DNA of 64,000 nucleotides from Faecalibacillus intestinalis. Its GTDB lineage: Bacteria; Bacillota_I; Bacilli_A; Erysipelotrichales; Coprobacillaceae. Positions 33,506-43,757 of this stretch are shown here, in pieces. The notes under the pieces were generated by a model. The model was given only the letters and a program-made list of their open reading frames with translations. It searched no databases and was not told the DNA's origin. The stretch is taken from NCBI RefSeq assembly GCF_003024685.1, contig NZ_PYLQ01000009.1, positions 27,349 through 91,348 on the forward strand, given 5' to 3'. Positions within the stretch are counted from its first letter, which is position 1, and each line of letters begins with the position of its first letter. A program made the position numbers and the translations under genes.

Positions 33506-34789
33506 ATGAGAACAACTACAAAAAAATTAGAAAATGCTGTTACTCAAATTAAAGTAACATTTGATAAAAAAGAATGGGCAGAAGCTCAAGACGCTGCTTT
33601 AAAAAGATTAGCTACAAGAGTTAAATTAGATGGTTTCAGACCTGGTAAAGCTCCAGTTGCTATGATTAAAGCTAGACTTGGAAAACAAGCTATCTATGAT
33701 GAAGCTACTGATCAAATCTTACAAAAAAGATATGCTGATATCATGAAAAAAGCTGAAGTTGCTCCAATTGCTCAACCAACATTAAATATTGATAGTGTTG
33801 ATAATGATAACTTAAAAATTACAATCTTATGTCCTGTTAAACCTGAAGTTGAATTAGGTGAATACAAAGGATTAGAAGTTAAAAAAGGTAGAGTAACTGT
33901 TGCTAAAAAAGATATCGAAGCACAAGTTGAAAACTATCGTCATCAATTCGCTGAATTAACAACTAAAGAAAACGGTGAAGTTGCTAAAGGTGATACAGTA
34001 GTTATGGACTTTGAAGGATTCATCGATGGTGAAGCATTCGAAGGTGGAAAAGCTGAAAATCATTCATTAGAAATCGGTTCTGGACAATTCATTCCAGGTT
34101 TTGAAGATCAAATGATCGGTATGACTTGTGAAAATGAAAAAGATGTTGTTGTAACATTCCCAGAAGATTATCAAGCTACTGAATTAGCTGGTAAAGAAGC
34201 TACATTCAAAGTAACTGTTCATGAAATTAAAGAAAAAGTTTTACCTGAAGCTGATGATGAATTAGCTAAAGATGTTAACATCGAAGGTGTTGAAACTTTA
34301 GATCAATTAAAAGATCATATTAAAGCTCAATTAAAATCACAAAAAGAAAATGAAGTAGAAAACAAATTCTTCTCTGATTTAACTCAAGCTTTAATTGAAT
34401 GTTGTAAAGTAGAAGATAGTGAAGCTTTATTAAATTCTGAATTAGATACAATGTTAAGAGAAGTTGAAATGAACTTACAACAACAAGGTTTATCATTTGA
34501 ATTATATGAACAATTCACTGGTAAAAACAAAGATGCTATCAAAGCTGATTTAACTGATCAAGCAAAAGACAGAGTTAAATTAAACTTAATCTTAGCTGCT
34601 ATCGTTGAAGCTGAAAATATTGAAGTAACTGATGAAGAACGTAATAGCGAATTAGAAACAATCGCAAATACATATAATAGAGACTTAGAAGAAATCAAAC
34701 AAATCTTCGCTCAAAATATGTACCAAATCGATGCTGATATTTTAAATAGAAAAGCGTTAGACGTTGTTAAAGAAAACTTAAAGAAATAG
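33506..34789 (+). CDS. tig: Trigger factor, ribosome-associated chaperone and PPIase
   Basis: A 427-residue trigger factor. The N-terminal ribosome-binding domain has the signature GFRPGKAPVAMIKARLG (about 44-60), the FKBP-type PPIase domain runs about 150-245 (VMDFEGFIDGEAFEGGKAENHSLEIGSGQFIPGFEDQMIG), and a helical C-terminal domain follows. ATG at 33506 follows AAGGAG. It lies upstream of lon as in Bacillus, but clpX, normally between them, is absent. Confidence 0.97.
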   Translation: MRTTTKKLENAVTQIKVTFDKKEWAEAQDAALKRLATRVKLDGFRPGKAPVAMIKARLGKQAIYDEATDQILQKRYADIMKKAEVAPIAQPTLNIDSVDNDNLKITILCPVKPEVELGEYKGLEVKKGRVTVAKKDIEAQVENYRHQFAELTTKENGEVAKGDTVVMDFEGFIDGEAFEGGKAENHSLEIGSGQFIPGFEDQMIGMTCENEKDVVVTFPEDYQATELAGKEATFKVTVHEIKEKVLPEADDELAKDVNIEGVETLDQLKDHIKAQLKSQKENEVENKFFSDLTQALIECCKVEDSEALLNSELDTMLREVEMNLQQQGLSFELYEQFTGKNKDAIKADLTDQAKDRVKLNLILAAIVEAENIEVTDEERNSELETIANTYNRDLEEIKQIFAQNMYQIDADILNRKALDVVKENLKK

Positions 34790-34792
34790 TTT

Positions 34793-34816
34793 AAAAGACG
34801 CGTAAGCGTCTTTTTA
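34793..34816 (+). terminator. Terminator of tig
   Basis: AAAAGACGC-GTAA-GCGTCTTTT followed by T. Confidence 0.85.
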
Positions 34817-34832
34817 AAAAAGGAGGATTATT

Positions 34833-37154
34833 ATGAGTGAAAGTACATTATTAACCCTTCCTGTTGTGTGCACAAGAGGAATGATTGTCTTTCCGGGTAA
34901 CCGTTTATCATTAGATGTTGGTCGCCCCCTTAGTTTAAAAGCACTTGAACTTTCAAGTCGTGACTTTGATAACAATATCCTATTTGTATCACAAATCAAT
35001 CCTATTGTTGATGATCCAAAATATGATGATGTTTATCATGTTGGAACTTTATGTAAAATTGAAAAGAAAATCCGTCGCGATAGTGCAGGGACAATCAAAT
35101 TAACTGTTACTGGAGAAAAAAGAGTTGCCCTTCGAGATTTTAAAATTGAAGATGGTTCAATTTTTTCAACAGCTGAAGTTTTAGAAGATATTTATGGAGA
35201 CACAAATGAAGAAGTTGCTTTAGTAAGAAAAACAACAGCTTATTTTGAACAAGCAAGACGTCATATGCCTCATATTCCAGCTGAAAGCTTAACATTGCTT
35301 TCAAATGGAACATCAGCTAGTTTACTTGCTGATACAATTGGTCAATATTTACCAATTGATTTAGATAGAAAACAAAAAATTCTTGAAGAACAAAGAATTA
35401 ATGAAAGATTATTCTTAGTAGCAAGTTCTATTGAATCTGAAAAAATGATTAGTCAATTAGAAGATACAATCAATAGAAAAGTCAAAGAAAGTATTGATGA
35501 AAATCAAAAAGAATACTATCTAAGAGAAAAATTAAGAGCTATTAAAGATGAACTTGGTGATACTGTTGATAAAGGAGACGATGCTGATCAAATTCGTAAA
35601 GAATTAGCTGAAAATCCATATCCTCAATATATCAAGGATAAAATTGAAGAAGAATTACGTCGTTTTGAAGCTATGCCACCAGCATCTTCAGAAGCGAACG
35701 TTGTTAGAACTTATATTGATTGGGTGATGAAAACACCTTGGTATCAAGAAACTAAAGATGAAGAAGATATTTCTAAAATTGAAGCAATTTTAGAAGAAGA
35801 TCATTTTGGATTAGAAAAAGTAAAAGAAAGAATTGTTGAACACTTAGCAGTTAAACAAATGACACAATCTTTAAAAGCACCAATTATCTGTTTAGCAGGT
35901 CCACCAGGTGTGGGGAAAACAAGTATTGCTAAAAGTATTGCACGTGCTTTAGATCGTAAATTTGTTAAAGCTTCTTTAGGTGGAGTAAGAGACGAAGCAG
36001 AAGTTCGTGGACATCGTCGTACTTATTTAGGATCAATGCCTGGACGTATCATTCAAGGAATGAAAAAAGCTGGTGTTGTAAATCCTGTCTTCTTATTAGA
36101 TGAAATTGATAAGATGGCAAGTGATTATAAAGGAGATCCTACAAGTGCAATGCTTGAAGTTTTAGACCCTGAACAAAATTCTCAATTCTCTGATAACTAT
36201 ATCGAAGAACCATATGATTTATCTAAAGTTTTATTCATTGCGACTGCTAATGATTTAGGAGGAATTCCTGGACCACTTAGAGATCGTCTTGAAATTATTG
36301 AAGTTTCAAGTTATACAGAACAAGAAAAATTAATGATTGTTAAAGAACATTTAATTAAAAAACAATTAGATGCGCATTCATTAAAACCTGAACAAATGAT
36401 TATTTCTGATGATATCATCATGGAAATCATTCAACATTATACACGTGAAGCAGGTGTTCGTGAACTTGAAAGATATATTGCTAAATTATGTCGTAAAACT
36501 GTTTTAGCTATCCTAAAAGAAAAAGTTGAATCAGTTACAATTGATCAAGATAAACTTGTTGAATTCTTAGGAAAAGCACCATTTGATCATACAAAGAAAC
36601 TTCTTCGTCCTCAAGTAGGGGTTGTTACAGGTATGGCATATACTCAATTTGGTGGAGATATTTTACCAATCGAAGTTAATCATTTTGATGGTACTGGTAA
36701 ATTTATTATTACTGGTCAATTAGGTGATGTTATGAAAGAATCAGCATCAATTGCTTTAGATTACCTAAAAGCTAATAAAGAAAAATATGGTTTAGATGAT
36801 AATGCCTTTGATAAACAAGATATTCATATTCACGTTCCTGAAGGAGCTATCAAAAAAGATGGTCCATCAGCAGGTGTCACCCTTACAACTGCAATCTATT
36901 CAGCTTTTACAAATAAACCTGTAAGAGATGATGTTGCCATGACAGGAGAAATCACTTTACGTGGTAATGTCTTACCAATTGGTGGATTGAAAGAAAAATC
37001 TATTTCAGCACATCGTTCTGGAATTAGAAAAATCATCATTCCTAAAGAAAATGAAAAGGATATCGAAGATATCCCAGAATCAGTAAGAAATGATTTAGAA
37101 ATTGTTTTAGCTGATCATATCGATACAGTTTTAGAGCATGCAATTGTTAAATAA
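34833..37154 (+). CDS. lon: ATP-dependent protease La (Lon)
   Basis: A 773-residue LonA protease that degrades misfolded and regulatory proteins. N-terminal substrate domain about 10-200, coiled coil, AAA+ module with Walker A GPPGVGKTS (about 356) and Walker B VFLLDEIDK, and a C-terminal serine protease with the Ser679/Lys722 dyad (KDGPSAGVT and LKEKS). It follows tig and precedes ysxC, the conserved order. Confidence 0.98.
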   Translation: MSESTLLTLPVVCTRGMIVFPGNRLSLDVGRPLSLKALELSSRDFDNNILFVSQINPIVDDPKYDDVYHVGTLCKIEKKIRRDSAGTIKLTVTGEKRVALRDFKIEDGSIFSTAEVLEDIYGDTNEEVALVRKTTAYFEQARRHMPHIPAESLTLLSNGTSASLLADTIGQYLPIDLDRKQKILEEQRINERLFLVASSIESEKMISQLEDTINRKVKESIDENQKEYYLREKLRAIKDELGDTVDKGDDADQIRKELAENPYPQYIKDKIEEELRRFEAMPPASSEANVVRTYIDWVMKTPWYQETKDEEDISKIEAILEEDHFGLEKVKERIVEHLAVKQMTQSLKAPIICLAGPPGVGKTSIAKSIARALDRKFVKASLGGVRDEAEVRGHRRTYLGSMPGRIIQGMKKAGVVNPVFLLDEIDKMASDYKGDPTSAMLEVLDPEQNSQFSDNYIEEPYDLSKVLFIATANDLGGIPGPLRDRLEIIEVSSYTEQEKLMIVKEHLIKKQLDAHSLKPEQMIISDDIIMEIIQHYTREAGVRELERYIAKLCRKTVLAILKEKVESVTIDQDKLVEFLGKAPFDHTKKLLRPQVGVVTGMAYTQFGGDILPIEVNHFDGTGKFIITGQLGDVMKESASIALDYLKANKEKYGLDDNAFDKQDIHIHVPEGAIKKDGPSAGVTLTTAIYSAFTNKPVRDDVAMTGEITLRGNVLPIGGLKEKSISAHRSGIRKIIIPKENEKDIEDIPESVRNDLEIVLADHIDTVLEHAIVK

Positions 37155-37208
37155 CGGAAATCTTGAATTTTCGTTATTTTTTTTGTACAATACAAAAGGT
37201 GATGAAAA

Positions 37209-37808
37209 ATGGTAAAAATTAAAAAAGCAGAATATATATTATCAGCCGCATGGAAAAGCCAATGGCCAAAAGAAAGTTTTCCAGAAATGTGTTTAGCTGG
37301 ACGATCAAATGTTGGAAAAAGTAGTTTTATTAATGCAATGTTATCTAGAAATGGTCTTGCAAAAGTATCAAGTACGCCAGGTAAAACAAGAACTTTGAAT
37401 TTCTTTAATGTCAATGATGCACTTTATTTTGTAGATGTTCCTGGATATGGATATGCTAAAGTTGCTAATAATGTCACAAAACAATTTGGTAAAACGATGG
37501 ATGAATATATTAGTGAAAGACAAACTTTAAGAGGTTTTATTTTACTTGTTGATTATCGTCATAAACCAACAAAAGATGATGTGATGATGTATGAGTTCGT
37601 TAAACATCATGGTGTACCTGTCATTGTTGTAGCGACTAAAGAAGATAAGCTTAAACGTAATGATTTAAAGAAAAATGAAAAATTAATTAAAGATACATTA
37701 CATTTTGATCCAAGTGATACATTTATTCGTTTTTCAAGTTTAAAGAAAAAAGGAATCCAAGAAGCTTGGAATGCAATTTATGAATTGTGTGATTTAGATT
37801 TTGAGTAG
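37209..37808 (+). CDS. ysxC: Ribosome biogenesis GTPase YsxC/EngB
   Basis: A 199-residue TrmE-Era-like GTPase needed for 50S assembly. G1 GRSNVGKSSF (about 34-43), G2 STPGKTRTLNF, G3 DVPGYGYA, G4 TKEDK, G5 SSLKKKG. It directly follows lon as in Bacillus. The gene start has AAAGGTGATG upstream. Confidence 0.97.
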   Translation: MVKIKKAEYILSAAWKSQWPKESFPEMCLAGRSNVGKSSFINAMLSRNGLAKVSSTPGKTRTLNFFNVNDALYFVDVPGYGYAKVANNVTKQFGKTMDEYISERQTLRGFILLVDYRHKPTKDDVMMYEFVKHHGVPVIVVATKEDKLKRNDLKKNEKLIKDTLHFDPSDTFIRFSSLKKKGIQEAWNAIYELCDLDFE

Positions 37809-37869
37809 GGAAACCTACTTTTTTTCATATTTGATGATTTGTTGCATAGACTTTGTTAGGAGGATGACT

Positions 37870-38559
37870 ATGCAAAAAATATTTTACGAAAAAGAAATTG
37901 ATTTACTACATCAATTAAAGGAATTAGTTTCTTTAACGGTTGATGAATCTATCGACTATAAGATTGAAGATCATGGTGTTAGAGCGGTGGGGAGTCTTGC
38001 TATTAAAGGAGAATATATTAGTCAAGAAAAAAGACATTTTTTAGAAAATGTGGAATTAGATGTTTATGCGGATGATCAAAAGATTATAGATCATCAAGAT
38101 TTTCATTTGAAGGTTGAAGATTTTCATTATGATATTATTGATGGTAATTTGAAAATTAAAATTGAAGTTGGAGTGTATGGGGTTGAAGAAGGTGAAAATC
38201 GTTATATTCAACTTGATGAAGATCCTATTGATGAAATTGAAAAATTATCAAGGGATGTTGAGACTCAAACGATAAATGAACAAGTCGTTGCTGAGGCACC
38301 CGAAGAAATTCATGATGTTGAAAAGTTACAAGAAAAAATTTATGAAACGAAAGAAAAAGAAGAAAAGGTTGATGATGACGAGGATCTAGGTGTTTATTAT
38401 TTATATGTCGTTTTACCAAATGATACGTATGCTTCAATAGCTAGACAATACCAGGTAGATGAAAAAATGATTAGAGACTATAATCAAGATCTAAATTTAG
38501 ATGCAGGACAAATTCTTATTATTCCTTATGCTCCAAAAGATCATTCAAACAAAGTATGA
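37870..38559 (+). CDS. SpoVID-like LysM-domain spore coat morphogenetic protein
   Basis: A 229-residue protein with an N-terminal beta-rich domain of about 110 residues, an acidic linker (about 115-180), and a C-terminal LysM domain (LPNDTYASIARQYQVDEKMIRDYN..LDAGQILIIPY, about 182-225). Position decides the call: in Bacillus spoVID-ysxE lies between ysxC/hem and valS, and exactly that neighbourhood is seen here. The ATG follows AGGAGG. Shorter than Bacillus SpoVID. Inference from synteny plus LysM. Confidence 0.65.
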   Translation: MQKIFYEKEIDLLHQLKELVSLTVDESIDYKIEDHGVRAVGSLAIKGEYISQEKRHFLENVELDVYADDQKIIDHQDFHLKVEDFHYDIIDGNLKIKIEVGVYGVEEGENRYIQLDEDPIDEIEKLSRDVETQTINEQVVAEAPEEIHDVEKLQEKIYETKEKEEKVDDDEDLGVYYLYVVLPNDTYASIARQYQVDEKMIRDYNQDLNLDAGQILIIPYAPKDHSNKV

Positions 38560-39448
38560 TTTAGACGTAATTGGACTGATTCAAATCAGTCCGCGTGTCT
38601 ATAAAGTGAAAACAGCTAATCATTTTTATTGTGTTAAGATTGTTGATGAAAAGAAACTAGAAGTTGCTTATCAACATCTTAATACCTTACATCTCCATCA
38701 TTTTATTCATTTGATATTAAATAATGAACAACACTATTTTACACCTTTTCAAGATCAATATATCTATCTTATGCCTTATTTACAAGAAGATAATCATATA
38801 AAAAAAGAAATGAAAATAAAAACATATTATCAAATCCTAGCGTATTTACACAATCATTCTTTTTTTATGCAACATGAAGAAGATGCTTTTTTTAAAAAGC
38901 AGTATGATGATCTTTTTTCTTTGATTCAACAAAGAAAAAATGATTATGAAGAATTAATGAGAGAATTTGAATTTAGAAAATTTAAATCTCCAGCAGGTTG
39001 GATGCTTGTTTTAAATTATTATCGTATCGTTCATTATTTAAATCAAGCATATTATTATTTAAGTCAATATCAAGAAATAATGAAAGGTAAAAATGAAATT
39101 AGACTTTCTTTAACGTATAATCATTTTAATAAGGAACATATTTTTGTTAGTGATGAAACACTTATTTCAATTGATCAAATGAAAATTAATTATTGTATTT
39201 ATGATTTGATAGATATTTTTCAAAATCATGATGAACTCTATGAGAGTTTACCGTTATTAGAATATTATTTAAAAGAAGTAAAGCTTTTAAAAGAAGAAAA
39301 AATCTTAATACAATGTATTTTATCAATTGTTCCGCAAGTTCAATTAAATTTACAAGAAGAAGTTAATATTTATCAAATGTCAAAATTAATTTGTTATTTA
39401 GATGGCTTACAAGAAATATTCAAAAAGTTAATGATTGACGAGAAATAG
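38528..39448 (+). CDS. YsxE/CotS-like kinase-fold protein
   Basis: A protein of about 306 residues with a degenerate aminoglycoside-phosphotransferase/kinase fold: N-lobe PRVYKVKTANHFYCVKIVDEKKLEVAY, hinge-like YIYLMPYLQED, C-lobe LRLSLTYNHFNKEHIFVSDETLISIDQMKINYCIYDLIDIF where the usual HGD and D(F/W) motifs are altered. Such proteins (YsxE, CotS) are spore coat proteins. Its start overlaps the SpoVID-like gene, and no clear Shine-Dalgarno is visible, so the exact ATG (38501 or 38528) is uncertain. Synteny with Bacillus ysxE supports the call. Confidence 0.65.
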   Translation: MLQKIIQTKYDLDVIGLIQISPRVYKVKTANHFYCVKIVDEKKLEVAYQHLNTLHLHHFIHLILNNEQHYFTPFQDQYIYLMPYLQEDNHIKKEMKIKTYYQILAYLHNHSFFMQHEEDAFFKKQYDDLFSLIQQRKNDYEELMREFEFRKFKSPAGWMLVLNYYRIVHYLNQAYYYLSQYQEIMKGKNEIRLSLTYNHFNKEHIFVSDETLISIDQMKINYCIYDLIDIFQNHDELYESLPLLEYYLKEVKLLKEEKILIQCILSIVPQVQLNLQEEVNIYQMSKLICYLDGLQEIFKKLMIDEK

Positions 39449-39463
39449 TCTATTTGATAGAAT
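39435..39463 (+). promoter_or_regulatory. Promoter of the T-box/valS transcript
   Basis: TTGACG (39435-39440), 17 bp, TAGAAT (39458-39463), inside the 3' end of the ysxE-like gene. Confidence 0.7.
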
Positions 39464-39469
39464 AGAACT

Positions 39470-39687
39470 GCAATGATTTGGAGGAGTAGTTCTTCTTTGT
39501 TTGATAGAGAGTCCCGTTTGCTGGAAAGGGATAAATGAAAAGAGTGAAGGTAGCCAAGGAGCATGTTAGATGAAATAAAGTAGTTTAACACGTAGAACTG
39601 CGTTAAAGTTTTAAGGTGCTAAGTTTTATACTTAGAACTAAGGTGGTATCGCGATATAAGTCGTCCTTAGAGGGATGGCTTTTTTAT
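39470..39687 (+). ncRNA. T-box leader, probably tRNA-Val responsive
   Basis: The T-box sequence AAGGTGGTATCGCG (39640-39653) and a downstream terminator with T run (39660-39687) are clear; stem I features (AGAGAG, GCTGGAAA) lie at about 39505-39530. A GTA in GAAGGTAGCC (39559-39568) is a plausible Val specifier. Uncharged tRNA-Val would stabilise the antiterminator and switch on the DMP19-like gene and valS. Confidence 0.9.
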
Positions 39688-39703
39688 TTTAAGGAGGAAA
39701 AAG

Positions 39704-40378
39704 ATGAATTATTTTACAGAGTATTGGTATGTATGGATTATTTTTGCTATCATGTGTGTGTTCTTGTTTAGTTTTTATGGTAAAAAATTTAAACAAGTAA
39801 AAGAAAAAAGAAAGCAATATGAAGAAAAATTAGCTCAAGAAAAAGATATGTTTTCTCATCTTACAAGTGATGTTTTTGATAAGATTGAACCAATTGATCT
39901 AACAAGAGCTGTTATTTTTCATATTAATGCGAAAGAAGATCGTCTATATGAAGATGATAACTATGATGGAAATATTATTCCTTATTTAACACATGAGGAA
40001 TTATTGATTTATACAATGTACCAATTAGAATGTTCTTTAGAAGGGGGAAGAGGTTCAATTCATTCGTTTTTTATAACAGAACCTTATTGTAATTATCGAC
40101 CTTATTATAAAGAAGCATTTGAAACAATGAAATGTTATGATATTGCTCATTTATTAGAAGAAGCTGAAAAATTAGCTATTTTAATTGAAAATGATCAAGA
40201 AGATGAAATTGATGAAACAAGTGAATACGCTACATACAATTTCTCTGATTTTACAAATGAATTTGTTTCTTTATTACGTTCTTCAGGAATTGGTGATAAA
40301 TTAGGAGAATATATTAAAGAACATAAAGAAAGCTTTATTGAAAAGGATGATGAAAATGAAAAAAGAATTAGCGAGTAA
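39704..40378 (+). CDS. Membrane-anchored DMP19-like protein in the valS operon
   Basis: A 224-residue protein: one N-terminal membrane helix (about 8-25), a charged linker, then a soluble domain. [61 protein letters not shown] (about 100-165) loosely follows the DMP19/DUF4375 pattern (E..NGGF.QFF..AL..IGA...A). The acidic C-terminus overlaps the valS start. It sits between the T-box and valS, so it is expressed on valine-tRNA starvation. The function is unknown and the family call is tentative. Confidence 0.5.
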   Translation: MNYFTEYWYVWIIFAIMCVFLFSFYGKKFKQVKEKRKQYEEKLAQEKDMFSHLTSDVFDKIEPIDLTRAVIFHINAKEDRLYEDDNYDGNIIPYLTHEELLIYTMYQLECSLEGGRGSIHSFFITEPYCNYRPYYKEAFETMKCYDIAHLLEEAEKLAILIENDQEDEIDETSEYATYNFSDFTNEFVSLLRSSGIGDKLGEYIKEHKESFIEKDDENEKRISE

Positions 40379-42977
40379 ATATGATCATAAAAGTGTTGAA
40401 AAAGGTAAATATCAACATTGGTTAGAAAAAGAATATTTTAAAGCAGGAGATGTTTCTAAAAAGCCTTATGCCATCGTTATTCCACCACCAAACGTTACAG
40501 GTAAACTTCATTTAGGACATGCTTGGGATACAACTTTACAAGATATGATTATTCGTTATAAAAGAATGCAAGGTTATGATGCTTTATGGCTTCCTGGTAT
40601 GGACCATGCCGGAATTGCTACACAAGCTAAAGTAGAAGCAAGAATGAGAGAAGAAGGAATTTCTCGTTATGATTTAGGAAGAGAAGGTTTCTTAGAAAAA
40701 GCTTGGTCTTGGAAAGAAGAATATGCTTCTATTATTCGTGCTCAATGGGAAAAATTAGGTTTATCTTTAGATTATTCGAAAGAAAGATTTACTTTAGATG
40801 AAGGATTATCTCAAGCGGTTAAAGAAGTTTTCGTTCGTTTATATGAAAAAGGATATATTTATCAAGGTAAAAGAATTATTAACTGGGATCCTGTACAAAG
40901 AACAGCTTTAAGTAATATCGAAGTTATTCATAAAGAAATTGAAGGGGCAATGTATTATTTCAAATATAAAATTGTAGATAGTGATCAAGAATTAGTCATT
41001 GCGACAACACGTCCTGAAACAATGTTTGCCGATCAAGCTATCTTTGTTCACCCTGATGATGAAAGATATAAAGATTTAGTTGGTAAATATGCAATCAACC
41101 CAGCTAATGGTGAAAAATTACCAATTATGGCTGATAGTTATATCGATATGGATTTTGGGACAGCTGTTATGAAATGTACACCTGCGCATGATCCAAATGA
41201 CTTTGCCTTAGCTAAAAAATACAACTTAGACATGCCTATTTGTATGAATGATGATGGAACAATGAATGAACTTTGTCATAAATATCAAGGTATGGATCGT
41301 TTTGAATGTCGTAAACAATTAGTTGCTGATTTTGAAGCAGCGGGTATTGTTGATCATATTGAAAAACATTTGCATCAAGTAGGTCACTCAGAAAGATCAG
41401 GAGCTATTGTTGAACCTTATTTATCAAAACAATGGTTCGTTAAGATGAAACCATTGGCTGAAGCTGCTTTAGCTAATCAAAAGAAAGATTCTAAAGTAAA
41501 CTTTGTACCAGAAAGATTTGAAAAAACATTTACACAATGGATGGAAAATATCGAAGATTGGTGTATTTCACGTCAATTATGGTGGGGACATCAAGTACCA
41601 GCATGGTATCATAAAGAAACAGGTGAAGTTTATGTTGGAAAAACTGCACCAGAAGATATCGAAAACTGGACACAAGATGAAGATGTCTTAGATACTTGGT
41701 TCTCTAGTGCATTATGGCCATTTTCAACATTAGGTTGGCCTAATACAGAAGATCCTTTATTTAAAAGATACTTCCCAACAAATACTTTAGTTACAGGATA
41801 TGATATTATTTTCTTCTGGGTAAGTCGTATGATTTTCCAATCATTAGAATTTACAGGTCAAAGACCATTTGAACATGTTTTGATTCATGGTTTAATTCGT
41901 GATGAACAAGGAAGAAAAATGTCTAAATCATTAGGTAATGGGGTTGACCCAATGGATGTTATCGATCAATATGGTGCCGATACATTAAGATTCTTCTTAA
42001 CTACAAATTCAGCACCAGGTATGGATTTAAGATATATTCCTGAAAAACTAGAAGCATCATGGAATTTTATTAATAAAATTTGGAACTCAGCTAGATTTGT
42101 TTTAATGAATATTGATGAAGATTTAGAATATAAAGATTTAAAATTTGATCATTTAAATTTATGTGATAAATGGATCTTAAATCGTTTAAATAACGTAATT
42201 GAAGAAGTAGATGCGAACATGGATAAATTTGAATTTGTTAATGTTGGTAGCGAATTATATAAATTCATTTGGGATGATTTCTGTTCATGGTATATCGAAC
42301 TTACAAAAGTTCATTTAAATAGTGATAATGAAGTTGAAAAACAAGCAAGTGCCCATACTCTTGTTTATGTATTAAATGCAATCGTTAGAATGTTACATCC
42401 ATTCATGCCATTTGTAACTGAAGAAATTTATCAAGCAATTCCACATTTAGAAGAATCAATTTGTATTTCTAAATATCCAACAGTAAATCCTGATTTCAAT
42501 GATGAAAACATCAACAAACAATTTACTTATTTAATGGATATTGTTAAAGGTGTTCGTGAAATTCGTGCAAACTATACAATTAAAAATGCAATCGAAGTGG
42601 AATACTCAATTGAAACAAAAGATGAAAACTTACAAGCTTTATTAGACCAATGTGTTCCTTACTTAAAGAAATTATGTAATGCAACTTGTGTTGGCTATAA
42701 TCAAAAAGCTTCTAAAGATATTGCGACAGCTATGATTCAAGGTGGTAATACATTGATCGTTGAACTTGGTGCGTATGTTGATAAAGAAGCGGAAAAACAA
42801 AAATTACAAGCTGAACTTCAAAAACTTGAAGGGGAAATTAAACGTTGTACAAATATGTTAAGTAATGAAAAATTTGTATCAAAAGCACCTCAAGCAAAAG
42901 TTGATAGTGAGCGTCAAAAATTAGAAGATTATACATCTAAATATAATGCTGTTAAAGAAAAATTAGCAGCTATGTAA
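40356..42977 (+). CDS. valS: Valyl-tRNA synthetase
   Basis: An 873-residue class I aminoacyl-tRNA synthetase that charges tRNA-Val. HIGH-type motif [10 protein letters not shown], editing domain ([21 protein letters not shown]), KMSKS loop [14 protein letters not shown] and C-terminal coiled coil ([22 protein letters not shown]). Several in-frame ATGs crowd the start; ATG 40356 gives the best AAAAGGATG spacing. It overlaps the DMP19-like gene and is controlled by the T-box. folC, which follows valS in Bacillus, is absent. Confidence 0.97.
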   Translation: MKKELASKYDHKSVEKGKYQHWLEKEYFKAGDVSKKPYAIVIPPPNVTGKLHLGHAWDTTLQDMIIRYKRMQGYDALWLPGMDHAGIATQAKVEARMREEGISRYDLGREGFLEKAWSWKEEYASIIRAQWEKLGLSLDYSKERFTLDEGLSQAVKEVFVRLYEKGYIYQGKRIINWDPVQRTALSNIEVIHKEIEGAMYYFKYKIVDSDQELVIATTRPETMFADQAIFVHPDDERYKDLVGKYAINPANGEKLPIMADSYIDMDFGTAVMKCTPAHDPNDFALAKKYNLDMPICMNDDGTMNELCHKYQGMDRFECRKQLVADFEAAGIVDHIEKHLHQVGHSERSGAIVEPYLSKQWFVKMKPLAEAALANQKKDSKVNFVPERFEKTFTQWMENIEDWCISRQLWWGHQVPAWYHKETGEVYVGKTAPEDIENWTQDEDVLDTWFSSALWPFSTLGWPNTEDPLFKRYFPTNTLVTGYDIIFFWVSRMIFQSLEFTGQRPFEHVLIHGLIRDEQGRKMSKSLGNGVDPMDVIDQYGADTLRFFLTTNSAPGMDLRYIPEKLEASWNFINKIWNSARFVLMNIDEDLEYKDLKFDHLNLCDKWILNRLNNVIEEVDANMDKFEFVNVGSELYKFIWDDFCSWYIELTKVHLNSDNEVEKQASAHTLVYVLNAIVRMLHPFMPFVTEEIYQAIPHLEESICISKYPTVNPDFNDENINKQFTYLMDIVKGVREIRANYTIKNAIEVEYSIETKDENLQALLDQCVPYLKKLCNATCVGYNQKASKDIATAMIQGGNTLIVELGAYVDKEAEKQKLQAELQKLEGEIKRCTNMLSNEKFVSKAPQAKVDSERQKLEDYTSKYNAVKEKLAAM

Positions 42978-43008
42978 AATCAAGTTTGAAAAAACTTGAT
43001 TTTTTTTA
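42976..43008 (+). terminator. Terminator of valS
   Basis: 11-bp stem AAATCAAGTTT-GAAA-AAACTTGATTT and T run. Confidence 0.9.
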
Positions 43009-43102
43009 ATTTTTAAAAGAAAAATACTCAAAAAATGTCTATATAAATAGTGAGGAAGTTAGTGGGTGTCTGTTCCTTAAATAAAAAAAGGAGGAAATGA
43101 AA

Positions 43103-43261
43103 ATGCAAGAATTACAATTAACAAATCAAATGGAAATTATTGGTGGAGGAGTAGGAACATGGATCGTCTGTGTTGTTGTGGGAGCAGCCGTTTATAAAAT
43201 GTTATATTCTTCTAGTGGTCGTATTTCAATTCCAAGACTTGTTTCTATTGAATGGAGATAA
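43103..43261 (+). CDS. Double-glycine leader peptide (bacteriocin- or signal-like)
   Basis: A 52-residue peptide. MQELQLTNQMEIIGGG is a textbook double-glycine leader (acidic/hydrophobic pattern with a GG cleavage site, here GGG at 14-16). The predicted mature part, about 36 residues, is hydrophobic (VGTWIVCVVVGAAVYKMLY) then basic (SSSGRISIPRLVSIEWR) with a single Cys. A perfect AAGGAGG lies 8 nt upstream of the ATG. No peptidase-containing ABC exporter or immunity gene is in the window. It could be a class II bacteriocin, an exported signal, or a chance look-alike. Confidence 0.65.
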   Translation: MQELQLTNQMEIIGGGVGTWIVCVVVGAAVYKMLYSSSGRISIPRLVSIEWR

Positions 43262-43264
43262 TAG

Positions 43265-43295
43265 ATGAAGGTACTTTGGTACCTTCATATTCTTT
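43265..43295 (+). terminator. Terminator of the leader-peptide gene
   Basis: 10-bp stem ATGAAGGTAC-TTTG-GTACCTTCAT, T-rich tail (ATTCTTT). Confidence 0.7.
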
Positions 43296-43328
43296 ATTAA
43301 TTTTCATAGACTAGAAAGAGGTGAGTCT

Positions 43329-43712
43329 ATGAAAAAGAAAGGAATGCTTATTTTTACTTTTTTGATGCTTTTATGTAATACACTAACTATGTATTATGTA
43401 AGTCAAGCGCTTAAGCAAGAAATCAATATCTATGTTGTACAAGTAGGACGCTATAAAGAAAAAGCAAATGCTGAAAATACAATGAAACAAATAGAAGAAT
43501 TAGGGTATAAGGGTTTTATGTATCAAGATCAAGAGTATGTTGTTATTACTGATATTTTTATAAAACAAAAAGAGGCACATCAACAAGCAAAAGAGATTGC
43601 TGAAAAAGGAAATACATGTGTGGTTAAAGAATATTTTATAGATGATCGTTATCAAAAGAAGATTGAAAAAAAAGAATATAATGCAATTTATCAATTTTTA
43701 AAAACAAATTGA
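43329..43712 (+). CDS. SPOR-domain protein, SpoIIB-like
   Basis: A 127-residue membrane-anchored protein: N-terminal helix (about 6-25) then a SPOR-like domain (INIYVVQVGRYKEKANAENTMKQIEELGYKGFMYQDQEYVVITDIFIKQKEAHQQAKEIAEKG, about 31-95). SPOR domains bind denuded septal glycan. In Bacillus spoIIB, which also has a SPOR domain, lies between valS/folC and radC, the same place as here. Function in septum or engulfment is inferred from domain and synteny. Confidence 0.7.
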   Translation: MKKKGMLIFTFLMLLCNTLTMYYVSQALKQEINIYVVQVGRYKEKANAENTMKQIEELGYKGFMYQDQEYVVITDIFIKQKEAHQQAKEIAEKGNTCVVKEYFIDDRYQKKIEKKEYNAIYQFLKTN

Positions 43713-43757
43713 CAAGGAAGTCACTCTTTGATAATATGCTTTCAGGGGGTGGAAGCT

